Below are positions 1-10,956 of a DNA stretch of 64,000 bases, one piece after another. Origin of the DNA: Adineta ricciae (lineage: Eukaryota > Rotifera > Eurotatoria > Adinetida > Adinetidae); the NCBI GenBank assembly GCA_905250025.1, contig CAJNOJ010000098.1, positions 27,123 through 91,122 on the forward strand, given 5' to 3'. A program made the position numbers and the translations under genes. Within the stretch, counting starts at the first letter, position 1. Every line of letters starts with the position of its first letter. The notes under the pieces were generated by a model that saw only the letters and a program-made list of their open reading frames with translations, did no database searches and was not told the origin of the DNA.

Positions 1-195
1 AAACTATATACATGATAACGAAATTCTGTACGTAGAACAAACAACGAAAAAAAAACATTTTATTACAATCGGTTGGGCACCTTTGGACGGTTAGCGACAA
101 GGTAGACACATACGCACACATTTTCACGAACAAAATACTGTACAAAAGCAAACTATATGAAGTGTATGATTGAGTATGCTCTCATATTCAAATGT
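1..195. other. Left edge, 3' flank of the death-domain gene
   Basis: No open frame worth calling is seen. The stretch lies downstream of the stop codon of the minus-strand death-domain gene and probably holds its 3' untranslated region; an A-run (47-56) is the only notable low-complexity tract. Confidence 0.5.
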
Positions 196-1389
196 CTATT
201 TACATGTCAATAGTTTCCTAATTTCGTCATGAATTTTGACGATGGCATCGAATGTCAGCTTGAATTTAGTCATTAAAAAACGAACGTCCGCTTGATGCGG
301 TTTACGTATGTACCATTCTCGTAATAATTGATAAGCGCATTCATGGTTTCCATCGGCAAGAAAATATTTTTCATGAATATCGAGTAAATCAACTTCAGAG
401 AAGCAGGGGGCTAGTTCACGACCAATAGTCTTCCATTGACAACGAATAGGCTCGGCAAGACGATGAATAAGTTTCGTATCACTTAATTTCAACTAATCAA
501 AGAGAAATAAAAGCATTTCATTGACAAAGATAAAAATCTTACGTTGCATTGATCACTAATTATTAGGCAGGATTCGTCAGATGAAAGAATACATCCACAA
601 GTTTCGGTATGAGCATCTTTCTGAAAGAAATCAAACGAGTTCCTTTATCTCTATTGACGTTATAGATCAGATATCGCACTTGAGGAAATGAAGCTGGGAC
701 GATTTGATACTCTGACGATAAGCTAAGATTGAGTTCGTATATAGGCGATTCGTTGTTATACGACCCATTGGATGGATCCAATGATTCAAGAAATAATTTA
801 CCAATTACACCAGGACCAATTTGATTATTCTAATAGAATATATCGAAATAAATTAAAGTAGATTTTCATAACTAAATACTTTTAATTGCAGGGCAAATTG
901 CTTGTCAAAACTATGATTGGAATGTTCTTTCTTTACTATTTCTAATTTTGTTAAAGATGGATCTTCATGCACATCCGTATCAGCAGTAAATAATGATGAA
1001 ACAAGACGAACTCGCACTACTCCTATGAAATTCCAATGACAAATCGATTCTCATAAAATAAGATATTCTACCTGGCTTGATCACTTTGCCCAATCGACTT
1101 CTTGCTAACAAAATCGATTGATTATCACTGATGATCTCATTTGTAGAGTTAACAATCACATCCAAAGTACATTTACACGTTGTTGGATATAGTTTTAAAT
1201 AAACTTGACAATGATATTCTTTTCTCCGATCTTTCTTTTTGAGTATCTTCTTTGTATATTGTATTGAACACTGTTTAATTCTCTTTCTTGAAAAGAAATC
1301 GTCTTCGTCACCATCAGGATAAAGTCGCTTTAAACCTTGATGATATGCAGCCATCGTAAGCAAGGCAAACCAAGTACATGCCAACAAAT
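196..1389 (-). CDS. Death-domain-containing protein, five exons recognised, 5' end incomplete
   Basis: The last exon (196-492) encodes a death-fold domain: LAEPIRCQWKTIGREL, then an acidic 'DLLDIH' helix and 'AYQLLREWYI'. This is the usual Trp/Gly-Arg core and late Trp of adaptor death domains. Upstream exons by GT-AG boundaries are 543-620, 680-829, 880-1022 and 1072-1389, all joining in frame. They encode a Cys-containing, beta-rich region and a short hydrophobic stretch (LLACTWFALLTMAA) followed by a Lys/Arg-rich segment, suggesting a membrane anchor near the N-terminus. Death domains form homotypic complexes in innate immune and apoptotic signalling; the partner here cannot be read. The exon at 1389 begins at a clear acceptor (TTTCATTTCAG), so a start exon lies further upstream and was not found. 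A decayed relative of exon 880-1022 lies at about 19,745-19,830. Confidence 0.7.
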
Positions 1390-1453
1390 CTGAAATGAAA
1401 ATAAAAAAATAATTCAAGTACTTTATCATCACTCTTTCTATATGTCTAATCAT

Positions 1454-3382
1454 GATGACAAAATGCCACTTAAGTCTTATCTTGTCCTATTCTTCTCGTT
1501 TGTGTTCGATGATATCTTTATCTTTTATGATGATGTGATTAACTGTTTCAAATAAAACGCGTTTCTCCTCGAATTCTGCACTCACCTGTTACACATCAAT
1601 CGTCCAAACATGAAATGCTGTTAGTAAGACATTTTGTTAGTTCGAAAAAAATGTAATGTAAGATGATGATGAAAACAAAAGAAAACGCCTTTTTCTCTTC
1701 CGTCTGCTGTACGTGTGTTCTCTTATTGAAGTCAGGCAACGAATTTATCTTTGACAACAACAACTATTCTTATTTTTATGCACACATGTGTATGCAAATT
1801 CTATTCTCTTCCACTTCAGAGCATGTCAGAGAAAAGATAAAAAAAATCAACTAACTAGAAGTACCCGATCAGTGAAACTATGTCAGTTCATTAAATTGTT
1901 TTAACAGTAGATTTATATCACAGAGAAATCAATGATACAAACCTGACTCTATTGATTTAGTCTGTAATGTCACATGAAAGTGAATAATGACTATTTGTTT
2001 CCCGTCAGACATCGAGCGTGCATTTTTGTTCTAATGTCTTTATCATACCTCTCATTACACATTCAAAAGAGAAGAAAAAATTGAGTGTCTATATCTTTAC
2101 TCGCTACGTTCTTTTCTCTTTGTATGTTTTCTAAGATAATTATCATCTTCAAACTTCGCTTGCTGTCTCGCATTTCTTGTGTCAATACCGAAGGGTTCAA
2201 TTTTTAACTTTTTTTTTTCCTTTCTCTTTATATGTGTTTGATAGAAAAGCGACAATGTGAAGAACAAAGCAAAACCGGAACGCATATGAACGTGTGCGAG
2301 TTAAAGGAAAAGAAAAGCGGTAGACAAGATGATGAGATAAAGACGTCATAGTTTACGCTCGAACAGCTCATTTGTTCTCTTCCGTTGCAAGACTTTTGCT
2401 TTTCATTTTCTTTGCTCTATGACGTTCTTTCTTCTTTTTTTTCAGATAAAATAATTGTACTTCACTAAGCCTTATTGAAAGAACAGAATAGAATGGAATC
2501 GACACAGGAAAAAGAAAAAGTGTTACTCTAGGGACAGGAAACATAGGTAACACTTCACTACTAAACTTTGATAGAATGTACATAGCTGTTTGTTCAAGAA
2601 AAGTGCATGACAAATCTATACCAGTCCTTAAGTTATCAGGAGTTGTGTTGTATAGAAATTGAATTCTACCGAATCATGTAGCAATTTTGAAAATGAAGAT
2701 CGTTGAAGACACGAACAATGCTAGGATCAGATTTGGAATCGACCTAGTGATAAATTTAGCCCTCTAAAAAACCAGGAATTTAAAATAAAAGTAAAATCTT
2801 GTTTTTCTAATAGCAAATATCACATTCTATCAGTGAAAACAAGTAACGTTTGCCATTTCGACTGGAGAAGAGGTTCATTTTTTGTCGGTGTAAAAGTAGC
2901 ACCAAAGAAGAAAAACCTAGAGACGTAATTTGATTCTGCATCGAACGAATACTATCCTCATTCAAAATTCTGTGTGTTGAATGATTTTCTCGAAATATAG
3001 CAACAATCATATTTTGTCAACATATGTAATATTCATTACATTGGAGAAATCTCTGAGTCTTTTCGTTTTTTGTAGAGTAACGAGTAGCTGATGAAACAGA
3101 AGCCTGATGGGGAACTTTCTATTGATAAGACAGCTAGAAGAATATCAATAGAAGTCCAACGCATTTGTCGATCGGATATTTCTCCGATAGTACCTTTCTC
3201 AGAAATACTTATCACTAAGATGATGGTAAGTGCCGACGCTACGATATACCAAAAAACCTTCAGTCTTACGATCACTCTCACCCGTTGAAATAAATAGAAG
3301 TGACGTATTATTTAGTGAGTCATAGTATAATTATGAAAAATCGCAATATTTCGACAGAAAAAATTGTTTTTGATAACGTTCA
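1454..3382. other. Gene-poor interval between the death-domain and Kelch genes
   Basis: Only short frames without family resemblance are seen. One minus-strand frame (3036-3281, ATG start) has a hydrophobic N-terminal segment (VFWYIVASALTIILVISI) and could be a first exon with a signal anchor, but I found no matching following exon. AT-rich tracts and T-runs (for example 2209-2220) are present. The 5' exon(s) of the death-domain gene probably lie just beyond 1454. Confidence 0.4.
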
Positions 3383-4230
3383 TTAGTACAATTCAGCAGT
3401 ATTGAGAGAGACAGAACCAGTAAATCCTCCAGCAACCAAAACTCGCCCATTCAATAGTGTGGTTGCTGAATGTCCTCCTCGTATGGAATTCATGCTTGGA
3501 ATTAACGTCCGTGTGTTCGCCGTTGGATCGTATATCTCAGCGCTTTTAATATAACCACCACTATTTCTGCCGCCAGAAACTAATATATTTTTACTTGGTA
3601 GGATGGATACCGCGTGCCGAGTTCGCCGAACATTCATACTTTGTTTCGTTGACCATGTATTTGTTGAAGGATCATACAGGTTAACATCATTGAGAAAGTT
3701 ACTACTATCTTGCCCACCGACAACCAGTATTGTTCCATCCGATAACGTGACTGCCACATGTTCGAATCGTGCGCTTGGCAGGCTTGCTTTGATTGACCAT
3801 GTATTTGCTGCTGGATCATACAGCTCAACGCTATCGAGATTACCACTGTTACCTACTCCACCTATAATGAGTATTTGTCCATTTGATAATGTTGATGCAG
3901 CATGACTCGATCGCGCCATATTCATATTTGCTCTTGGGGTCCAAGTATTTGCCCATGGATTATACACTTCAACAATATTGAGATAGTCACTGCTGCCTCG
4001 TCCACCAGTAATTAACACCGTTGCATCTAGTAGTAACGATCCTGTGTGAAGCCATCGTGGAATACTAATAGGAGCTTTTGATGTCCAAGTGCCTGTTCCT
4101 GGATTATACGATTCAGTAAGACTGGCAAAACCTGAACTAGATCCACTAATAATCAACAAAGTTCCATCGAATAATAAGACCGCTGTATGTGAATCGCGTG
4201 CGATACTCATGCTTCCTGTTGTTATCCATC
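3383..4230 (-). CDS. Kelch-repeat beta-propeller protein (5' exon not found)
   Basis: This exon encodes about six tandem Kelch-type repeats of about 47 residues. Each has the pattern 'H.A..L..G..L..GG', then an acidic/aromatic 'xxLYDPxxNTW' strand (for example VELYDPAANTWSIKASLPSA, VNLYDPSTNTWSTKQSMNVR). Such repeats fold as blades of a propeller used for protein binding, or in galactose-oxidase-like secreted proteins. The exon starts at an acceptor (ATTTATTTAG before GATGGATAAC), so codons upstream of 4230 are intronic and the N-terminus, where a signal or transmembrane segment would be expected, is missing or unrecognised. No catalytic galactose-oxidase residues were recognised. The gene may be a truncated member of a large Kelch family. 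Confidence 0.75.
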
Positions 4231-4754
4231 CTAAATAAATGTAAACAGTAAGAAAAAGGTTTCTTTCTAAAAGTGTGACGGCCGGTATAACATAAGTCAT
4301 TCAAAAACAGACCTAGAACTGTAATTCGAGTATGATTCATAGCATACATGAGCTAATTGCAAGCTTACTGAGTGCTTCGGATTTTGGGGTGTGAGATCGC
4401 AGTATCTCTGGTTCTACGTATAGCTAATCTTTGTGATTTTTCCGCATGGGTTCCACTTAGATGTCCTCAATTAGCTCTAAGAGAACGACTAAATACAGCT
4501 CAAAATGCATTCTCTGTTACCATCTTTCGAGTAAAACGCTATAAGACCACGTTGTTGATTGACTTTTATTTTAATAGCCGATGACATTCACAGCATACAG
4601 TGCACGTATCTTCCATATAAAGCTCATTCTTTCTAACGACGTGCTTTTTAATCTGTTTTTTCTCGAAATACTATGTACAAACAATTCTCAATTTTCTCGT
4701 GCGTAAAATCGAAATCCGTTCTGAAACACAACCGTTCATCAAAAGGAGTAGCTG
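4231..4754. other. Interval upstream of the Kelch exon
   Basis: The interval should contain the missing 5' exon(s) of the Kelch gene. No convincing exon with a start codon and a matching splice phase was found. Nothing else is recognised. Confidence 0.35.
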
Positions 4755-5128
4755 CCTAATTCGACTTATAATATAAGTGATGAATTCCTAATACACTCCA
4801 AATCTGATCTAGATATAGATAGGAATATATTTAGTTGTAAATATACCCCCACATCCATATGGCTTAAGGAATAGACACCAAATAGCTTTAATTATGCATG
4901 TACGCTCACAATCATGTAGGTTTAGGAATAGATTTAGTTTTAATCACATCCTCACTCTCAGCTATAGTGATTCTCTGATACTCATGCCACAGTTTAGGAA
5001 TAGATTGAGGGTGAGGGTTTTGACTATAACTAAAACTATTCCTATACTTTCAAAGCTATAAGTGCCTATTTATATTCGAATTGATATTAGTCTGTTGGAT
5101 GTCCATTTATAATATAAGTCGAATTAAG
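4755..5128. repeat. AT-rich inverted-repeat (MITE-like) element
   Basis: The left end carries AATTCGACTTATAATATAAG and the right end carries the inverse, TTATAATATAAGTCGAATT, so about 20 of 24 bp match as terminal inverted repeats around about 330 bp. The interior has three variants of the phrase (t)ttaggaataga and a short G/T-rich stretch, with no coding frame. No clear target duplication was identified, so the boundaries are approximate. The element abuts the truncated 5' end of the transposase-like fragment. Confidence 0.45.
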
Positions 5129-5141
5129 CAACTCATGAGCT

Positions 5142-5841
5142 TTGCATTGGTGCATATTGGCTTTGCCGAAAATTACAAGTTTGTTCGACAACGAGAACCG
5201 CAAGGTGCACATTGATCAAGCTACGCTATTTACAGCGCATGTCAAAATAGGTAAAAAGCATCACTGTATGGCGTTCATAAGCGATTATATGGATCATAAT
5301 TCAACATTTGTTTACGCGGCTCAACGGAGAATTGTTGAATTTCTAAAAGAAAACTATTCGCGCGTGAAAAAAATAAACTACGTCAGGTATATGTGAGTTT
5401 TCTATTTATCATCGCTATCAGACTTCGTTTGCTTTTAGTGACGGTGCTGTTAGTCATTTTAAGAATAATAATACAATCAAGAATCTGATTTATCACAAAA
5501 AGGATTTCGGCCTGCAGACAGCCTGGACATTTTCTGCAGCAGGCCATGGCAAAAGTCAGTGCGACGGAATCGGTGCAATGGTAAAAGCAACGGCAACACG
5601 CGCTGCTCTACAAGGTAGCTCAGGTGCTAATATTCAAACAGCTCTCGACTTTTGGAATTTTACTTTTGATGCAAATGATCGATCTGAACTTAATGAGCCC
5701 AGTCCTATTGAAAGTTATTTTATACCAACAGAACGTGTTGATAAGTTATTCAAAGAAAAATTAGAAAAACGATGGAAAGACGATGCTAACAGCAAGTTTC
5801 TTAATCAAGAGTTAACGAAAATACTAAACCTTCCATTTTAG
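5142..5841 (+). pseudogene. C-terminal part of a DDE-transposase-like protein
   Basis: Two exons join in frame across a 55-59 bp intron near 5395-5455 (donor after TACGTCAG, acceptor TTTGCTTTTAG). The joined frame reads ...INYV-SDGAVSHFKN..., then AAGHGKSQCDGIGAMVK, and ends at a stop at 5841. The 'ISD...SDG...F+.......HGK..CDG.G' layout is that of a family of uncharacterised, probably transposon-derived proteins common in invertebrate genomes. The first and second Asp of a DDE triad would be in ISDY and SDGA. An in-frame stop lies just upstream, at the edge of the AT-rich inverted-repeat element, and no start codon is available, so the N-terminal half is absent. I treat it as a remnant. Family assignment is by pattern memory only. 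Confidence 0.55.
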
Positions 5842-6652
5842 TAAAATTGACTGGCATCCGAAAATATCATCAATTCAATTCTCTGCCGGGTGGAAGGCTA
5901 TCCTGTAGAACGGTATCCACATCATCGAAAGAGTTTTATTTCCGTTTTAAATCATAGTGTCTTTTATTAAACAGTTCTTTTAACCTACAGATAAAACGAT
6001 CGTGTTTTGTTTCTTCGAAAGTTTTACGATTTCTCAGTGAAAAGTCATTGGAGAATATTAACCGTAAGATGATTAGATGTCACTAACGTAAGACCATCAG
6101 TTTCCAATCTAACGACTGTTTTGAGCAATCTCTCAATTTTTTATCGCTTGCCATTTTCATATATCGAAATGCCCCGAGAAACTAAATATGTCATCTTGTA
6201 GAGCAAGTTCTGCTCTATCTTTTCCTATATGTCCGGTATTCTACGAATTCCAAAAAGTGCGGTTTTCTTTTACAAAAATGTGCATGACTTTGTAGTGTTT
6301 TTAGATGCTATACGAGAAGATTTATGAGTTTGCATTTTTCTCAGGAGTATCCTGAGATCTGAAACAATATTACTTCAAATACTACAAACAAAACTGGGCT
6401 ATTGAGAGCACTTAAGCATTGGAAAATGTATGAAAAATTATAGCTGAGAAAAAAGTTTGCGAAAACTTGATAGCAAGAGATATACGAGGTTTTGCACGAA
6501 AAGTCGACCTTTCTAAGATATAGATGCTGCAATATTTTCTGAAATCTAAATTGGCGAAAATGATCGCCTCACCGAGTTCTACAAACCCTGAAATGCTCAC
6601 GTTGTTAGGAGATACTTTTGTATAACATGGTAGGAACCCCATGGAAACACCC
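5842..6652. other. Non-coding interval outside the left inverted-repeat arm
   Basis: Short frames on the minus strand (6341-6654) lack family resemblance or splice support. The right end at 6653 is where similarity to the inverted copy at 53,431 starts abruptly. Confidence 0.4.
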
Positions 6653-8080
6653 ACGGAGACTAAATGTGCACAAATATCTTGATTAAAAGTAAAATTATTT
6701 GTACTTAGATGATGATACGTTGCATACTTTCAGTCCATTCGATTTATATGAGTGTACTTTGACTAAGTATTGTTAACCCCTTGCAAAAAGGCGGTATATA
6801 TATACATACCATTTCAGATACATCTCAAAACCTAGCAACACTACAGACACAAGATCAGTTTGGAGTGACTTCTGATAGCCAAAATCCACTTCTCTTCAAT
6901 GATCATCATCTCGTGCGAGTTTTCAATTACCGATACGTGCAGAGAACTTAAAGACAGGTACTCAAATCAAACGAAATCTACGTTCTCTTACAGTGTAATG
7001 TTAAGGGATGCTACGAATATATCATATCTCAGCGCACAGGCTATGATGTTGAATAATGCATAGCTAACTGATTTCAGTTTTGTCATCATTCGAAAAATAG
7101 ATCTTAGAGCAAGGGTACAATAGCTGCCTATCATTAGACACCAAATGTACCAGTCCGAATCTGATTGAGAAAATTTGTCAAGCTGGTTATCCTCCGCTTT
7201 TTTACGGCCTCCAATTTGCTATCGTTTCAAGCAGTGTACAGATTTTACATGTAAGCAAGCCATAAACGAAAAACCCTGTTATCAGAGTAATATACAAACA
7301 AGTTCGAGAGTATGCTCCACTGCTTTTTCCCCGATAAAATGTTACAACAAATACTTCCCTGATATTTTCCTGTAGATCAACACTGAGAGTGAATGGAGCT
7401 GATCATAATCGACCAAATAGTTTCTTCTCAGACTACGCTGATCGAGGGAAATGATTAGTCTAACATCGCGATTTGGTGCGCTACTTTTTGACCATTCTCT
7501 CCTCACTGTGCCATTTCAGTCACTTCATTCTACATTGTTTCTTTCCAATGCACCACAGAATTCATAGATAACGGATACATACTATCCTCTCCAAAAACAA
7601 ACTACAAACAAACATAAAAATCCATTATCAAGCTCTCAATACATTTAGGCTTTCGAATCAAGCATAAAACAGCTAGATAATAATGAAACATCGCTCCCAT
7701 TCAATGTACCACGGTCTGATTACCTTCCCTTTGCCAGAACTGACATGTAACATGCATAGGTGCTGTACTCCTGTCGATTCAATTCTGCCGTATCTCCAAT
7801 ATACTCGAGCACTCTGCAGCAATCTTATCTTGTCAATCACACACTTTCAGAAACAAATTCCAATCCAAGAGAACCCCTCATAAACGCACCCTACCATGGC
7901 ACCTCTTCCATCAAACACTCCTCTGTTACACCTTTCTAACTAAACCATTCACTTCCACTATTACACACATATTTTCCCACCACGAAAAGCATTCTCGTTC
8001 AGGTCACATCAACTTCTCGGAACACAATCCATTTTTAATTCATTCACTTTCTCTCAATGTCACCCAAATCACACACCGAA
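6653..8080. other. Left-arm outer flank, no gene recognised
   Basis: The sequence matches 52,000-53,431 in inverse orientation. Small frames in it are not conserved as frames in the other arm, so it looks like 3' flank or decayed sequence. Confidence 0.5.
8073..8080. repeat. Left target-site duplication of the hAT-like element
   Basis: ACACCGAA, repeated at 9169-9176; the same octamer occurs once at the empty site in the right arm. Confidence 0.9.
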
Positions 8081-9168
8081 CAGGGTTACCAACTGTTCAG
8101 GTCTCGAATGGGGTATCAGAGAGAAGAAATGGGGTGCACGAGAGGTACAGCTTTCGTTCAAATAGGGTACACACGTGAGGTACAAAATTTCTTCAAAAAT
8201 ATATTAGATCTATCTGAAGAAGAAGTTCACAAAAAGAGTTATTATTACCGGAAAACCATTTTCTCTTCTCTCTCTGCACGATATGTTGTGAGATGCTTGT
8301 TTTCAGACGAAAAAAGGTCATATAAACAAAATCGAAAAGCACAATAGTTTTTCGATTTTCTTCAAACCAGTTAAAATAGCGGCATGTAAATTTCTCAAAT
8401 GTATGGAGTTTAATCGATTTATGATCGACTGTGACTTCTAGGACGTCGTGAGAAATGTTTATCAAGAAGACTAGTCAATGACAAACGATGCTGCTTTATT
8501 CATAGTTCACTCATCAGATGATGGAATTCCCGTATTGTCGCAACTACGATAATAGTGCCAGAAAACCACGGTTTCGTTTTTAATTGTTTTGCTTTAATCA
8601 ACAATCAATAGTACTTTCACTGTCAAAACCGTACACCGTTCACGATCTTGTAGTGAAAATCAATGAAAGTCATCAGCTTTAGCAACATATATATTTATAG
8701 TTTTATAATTAGTCTAATTACTGACTTGCAGAAGAATCATCGACTCTTTTTTAACTGCTGAGAGAGAATAGTTTAATACGGTCAGTTTGTTTAACTAAAG
8801 CGACATGATCGGTTAATTGTTACCACCTTGTTGAAAGAGTTCCAGAAAATTGTCGATCCTGGAAATAACTCGCGAAATCATCTCTTTAAGAATTCAACCA
8901 AATTCCACGATAAATTTGTGAACTGTTAGGCGATTTTGACGACGTGGTTTTACATTTCTCTTCTCCGCGAAATTCAGGATAGAAGTTGTAGCAAAAAATC
9001 TGTTCTAGTTTTTAATAAAAAGATGCTGTACGTATTGTTTATAAGAGTGTATAGAAGAATGTCGAAATGGGGTACAAAATGCGTACCCCAAAGGTACAAA
9101 TTTTCTTGGGGTGCAAAATAGCGAAATGGGGTGCTGTACCCCCAAATGGGGTACAGTTGGTAACCCTG
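8081..9168. mobile_element. Non-autonomous hAT-like DNA transposon
   Basis: The element has perfect 16-bp terminal inverted repeats: CAGGGTTACCAACTGT at the left end and its reverse complement at the right end. It is flanked by an 8-bp direct repeat, ACACCGAA (8073-8080 and 9169-9176). CAGGG-type ends and an 8-bp duplication are hallmarks of the hAT superfamily. The right arm has the undisturbed empty site with one copy of ACACCGAA. Subterminal zones are rich in GGGGTAC/GGGGTGC motifs in both orientations, as expected for transposase-binding sites. Internal frames are short and resemble no transposase, so it would depend on a transposase in trans. It lies 18 bp beyond the stop codon of the left F-box/LRR gene. 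Confidence 0.92.
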
Positions 9169-9176
9169 ACACCGAA
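9169..9176. repeat. Right target-site duplication of the hAT-like element
   Basis: ACACCGAA, the partner of 8073-8080. Confidence 0.9.
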
Positions 9177-9193
9177 TGATATCCACGAAGTAC

Positions 9194-10956
9194 TCAAACG
9201 AAAAACATCGTTTCTACGAAAAGAGCCACCAGATCAACTATCACTTGTTCTCCCATTCCATTCAGCGCAAGATCTACACCATATTGACGCTCTAAGAATT
9301 AGATAAATGAGATATTCCAAATTTTGTTCCAGCAAAGCATCAGTCTTACTACATTTCTACGCAACGCATCCGCAATGAGTTGCGCTCCTTCATCACCGAT
9401 TTCGTTCCAATCGAGGCTTAGTGTGGTGAGTATCTATAAGCGTGATAGAGACTGAGTTCTTCACCTTCCGTGAAATGAGATCAATATTACCGTGTTCGTT
9501 CGCATCGAATCCGCAATGTGTTCTGCTCCTTTCTCACCGATTCCGTTCCAATAGAGGCTTAGTGTAGTGAGTGTCTGCAGGAGTGATAGAGACTGAGTTC
9601 TTCACCTTCCATGAAAAGGGATCAATATTACCGTGTTCGTTCGCAACGCATCCGCAAGGTGTTGTGCTCCTTCAGCACCGATACTGTTGCTATGGAGGTT
9701 TAGTGTGGTGAGTGTCTGCAGGTGTGATAGAGACTGAGTTCTTCACCTTCTGTGAAATGAGATCAATATTACCGTGTTCGTTCGCAACGCATCCGCAATG
9801 TGTTCTGCTCCTTCAGCACCGATTCTGTTGCCATTTAGGTATAGTGTGGTGAGTGTCTGTAAGTGTGATAGAGATTGAGTTCTTCACCTTCTGTGAAATG
9901 AGATCAATATTACCGTGTTCGTTCGCAACGCATCCGCAAGGTGTTGTGCTCCTTCAGCACCGATTCCGTTCCAACTGAGGTCTAGTGTGGTGAGTGTCTG
10001 CAGGTGTGATAGAGACTGAGTTCTTCACCTTCCATGAAATCAGAACAATATTACCGTGTTCGTTCGCAACGCATCCGCAAGGTGTTGTGCTCCTTCAGCA
10101 CCGATTCTGTTTGAATTGAGGTTTAGTGTGGTGAGTGTCTACATGAAAGCAATATATTATGAGCAGGACAAGTAGCAAAGAGAACCTTTGATGACTCTGT
10201 TGAATGTATATGTGTGAAATGAAATAGTGATGCTTGGGGATGATTTTTAGGGAGCGGTTGGGTCTAGATGTTAGTTTTTTTGTGTGGATGATGATGTTAG
10301 TTGTGGCGCAGGAAAGACTGCGTTCAGAGAAGATGTGCTGTGTTGGCAATATGGAGAGAAGATTACCATGAGCTGATCGATTGGAAACAGTAAGATATAA
10401 TTATTAATAGTTATGGAATGTAGCGAGATATCTCTTTTGAGGGCGGCCTCCAATGAAATTGACATCCTACTCTTGTGATATGTGGGAGTTGGATTAGGTG
10501 TGGATCATAGTGAGAATGAATATAGACGTAGGTCCAGAAATTGTGGATGTTAGTTTGCTGCATTTGAAAAGTGTCATCAAAAGTGATAGTTGATGCACTT
10601 CTGGATCCAATAGTTCAACAGACATATCAGAAAGGCGAGATAGTGGAGGAATGCTTGATTTTATATGAATTCGCACTGTGATTGTCCTATTCGATCAAAT
10701 TGTTCGTGGATTATGAGATTACTCTACCTCTTCCTATGAGGAAATTTACGGCATGAAATATCATTAGGTTTATGTGTAGCACAGCCGACGAGAGTGTTAA
10801 GTTGGCAAGTGAACTTACTCGATATCGCTCATAGGTGTTCAGGATCTTGTTGAGCCGTCGGGAAATATTTTGCATTGAACAAAATAGCGTCTGCTCATTT
10901 TGATGATCCATAATTCGATAAACAAGTTCGACGGGTAATGTGGAAAATGTGTGCAT
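9194..10956 (-). CDS. F-box / leucine-rich-repeat protein, left-arm copy
   Basis: Exon 1 (10,728-10,956, ATG at 10,956) encodes an F-box: FSTLPVELVYRIMDH... followed by SMQNISRRLNKIL. F-box proteins dock substrates to SCF ubiquitin ligases. The C-terminal half is an array of six LRR exons at 10,055-10,138, 9,914-9,997, 9,773-9,856, 9,632-9,715, 9,491-9,574 and 9,350-9,433. Each is exactly 84 nt (28 residues, phase 0, ribonuclease-inhibitor type: LxxLxLxxNxIGxxGAxxLADALRTNT) and they are separated by near-identical 57-bp introns. The last exon (9,194-9,289) ends ...DLVALFVETMFFV-stop. Exon 2 starts at 10,675; its 3' boundary and the segment 10,139-10,490 are unclear, so the central part may be degraded. 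The hAT-like element begins 18 bp past the stop. The paralogue is at 49,942-51,987. Confidence 0.75.
9350..10138 (-). repeat. Tandem array of six LRR exon-intron units (141 bp)
   Basis: Six 84-nt exons with 57-bp introns, starts spaced exactly 141 bp apart (9,350; 9,491; 9,632; 9,773; 9,914; 10,055). It is the counterpart of the eight-unit array in the right arm. Confidence 0.93.

Noticed and set aside
3603-3905. 100-codon plus-strand frame
   Set aside because: It is the antisense shadow of the Kelch-repeat exon.
8057-8465. Overlapping frames on both strands at the left end of the hAT-like element
   Set aside because: They cross the element boundary or overlap each other, and show no transposase features.
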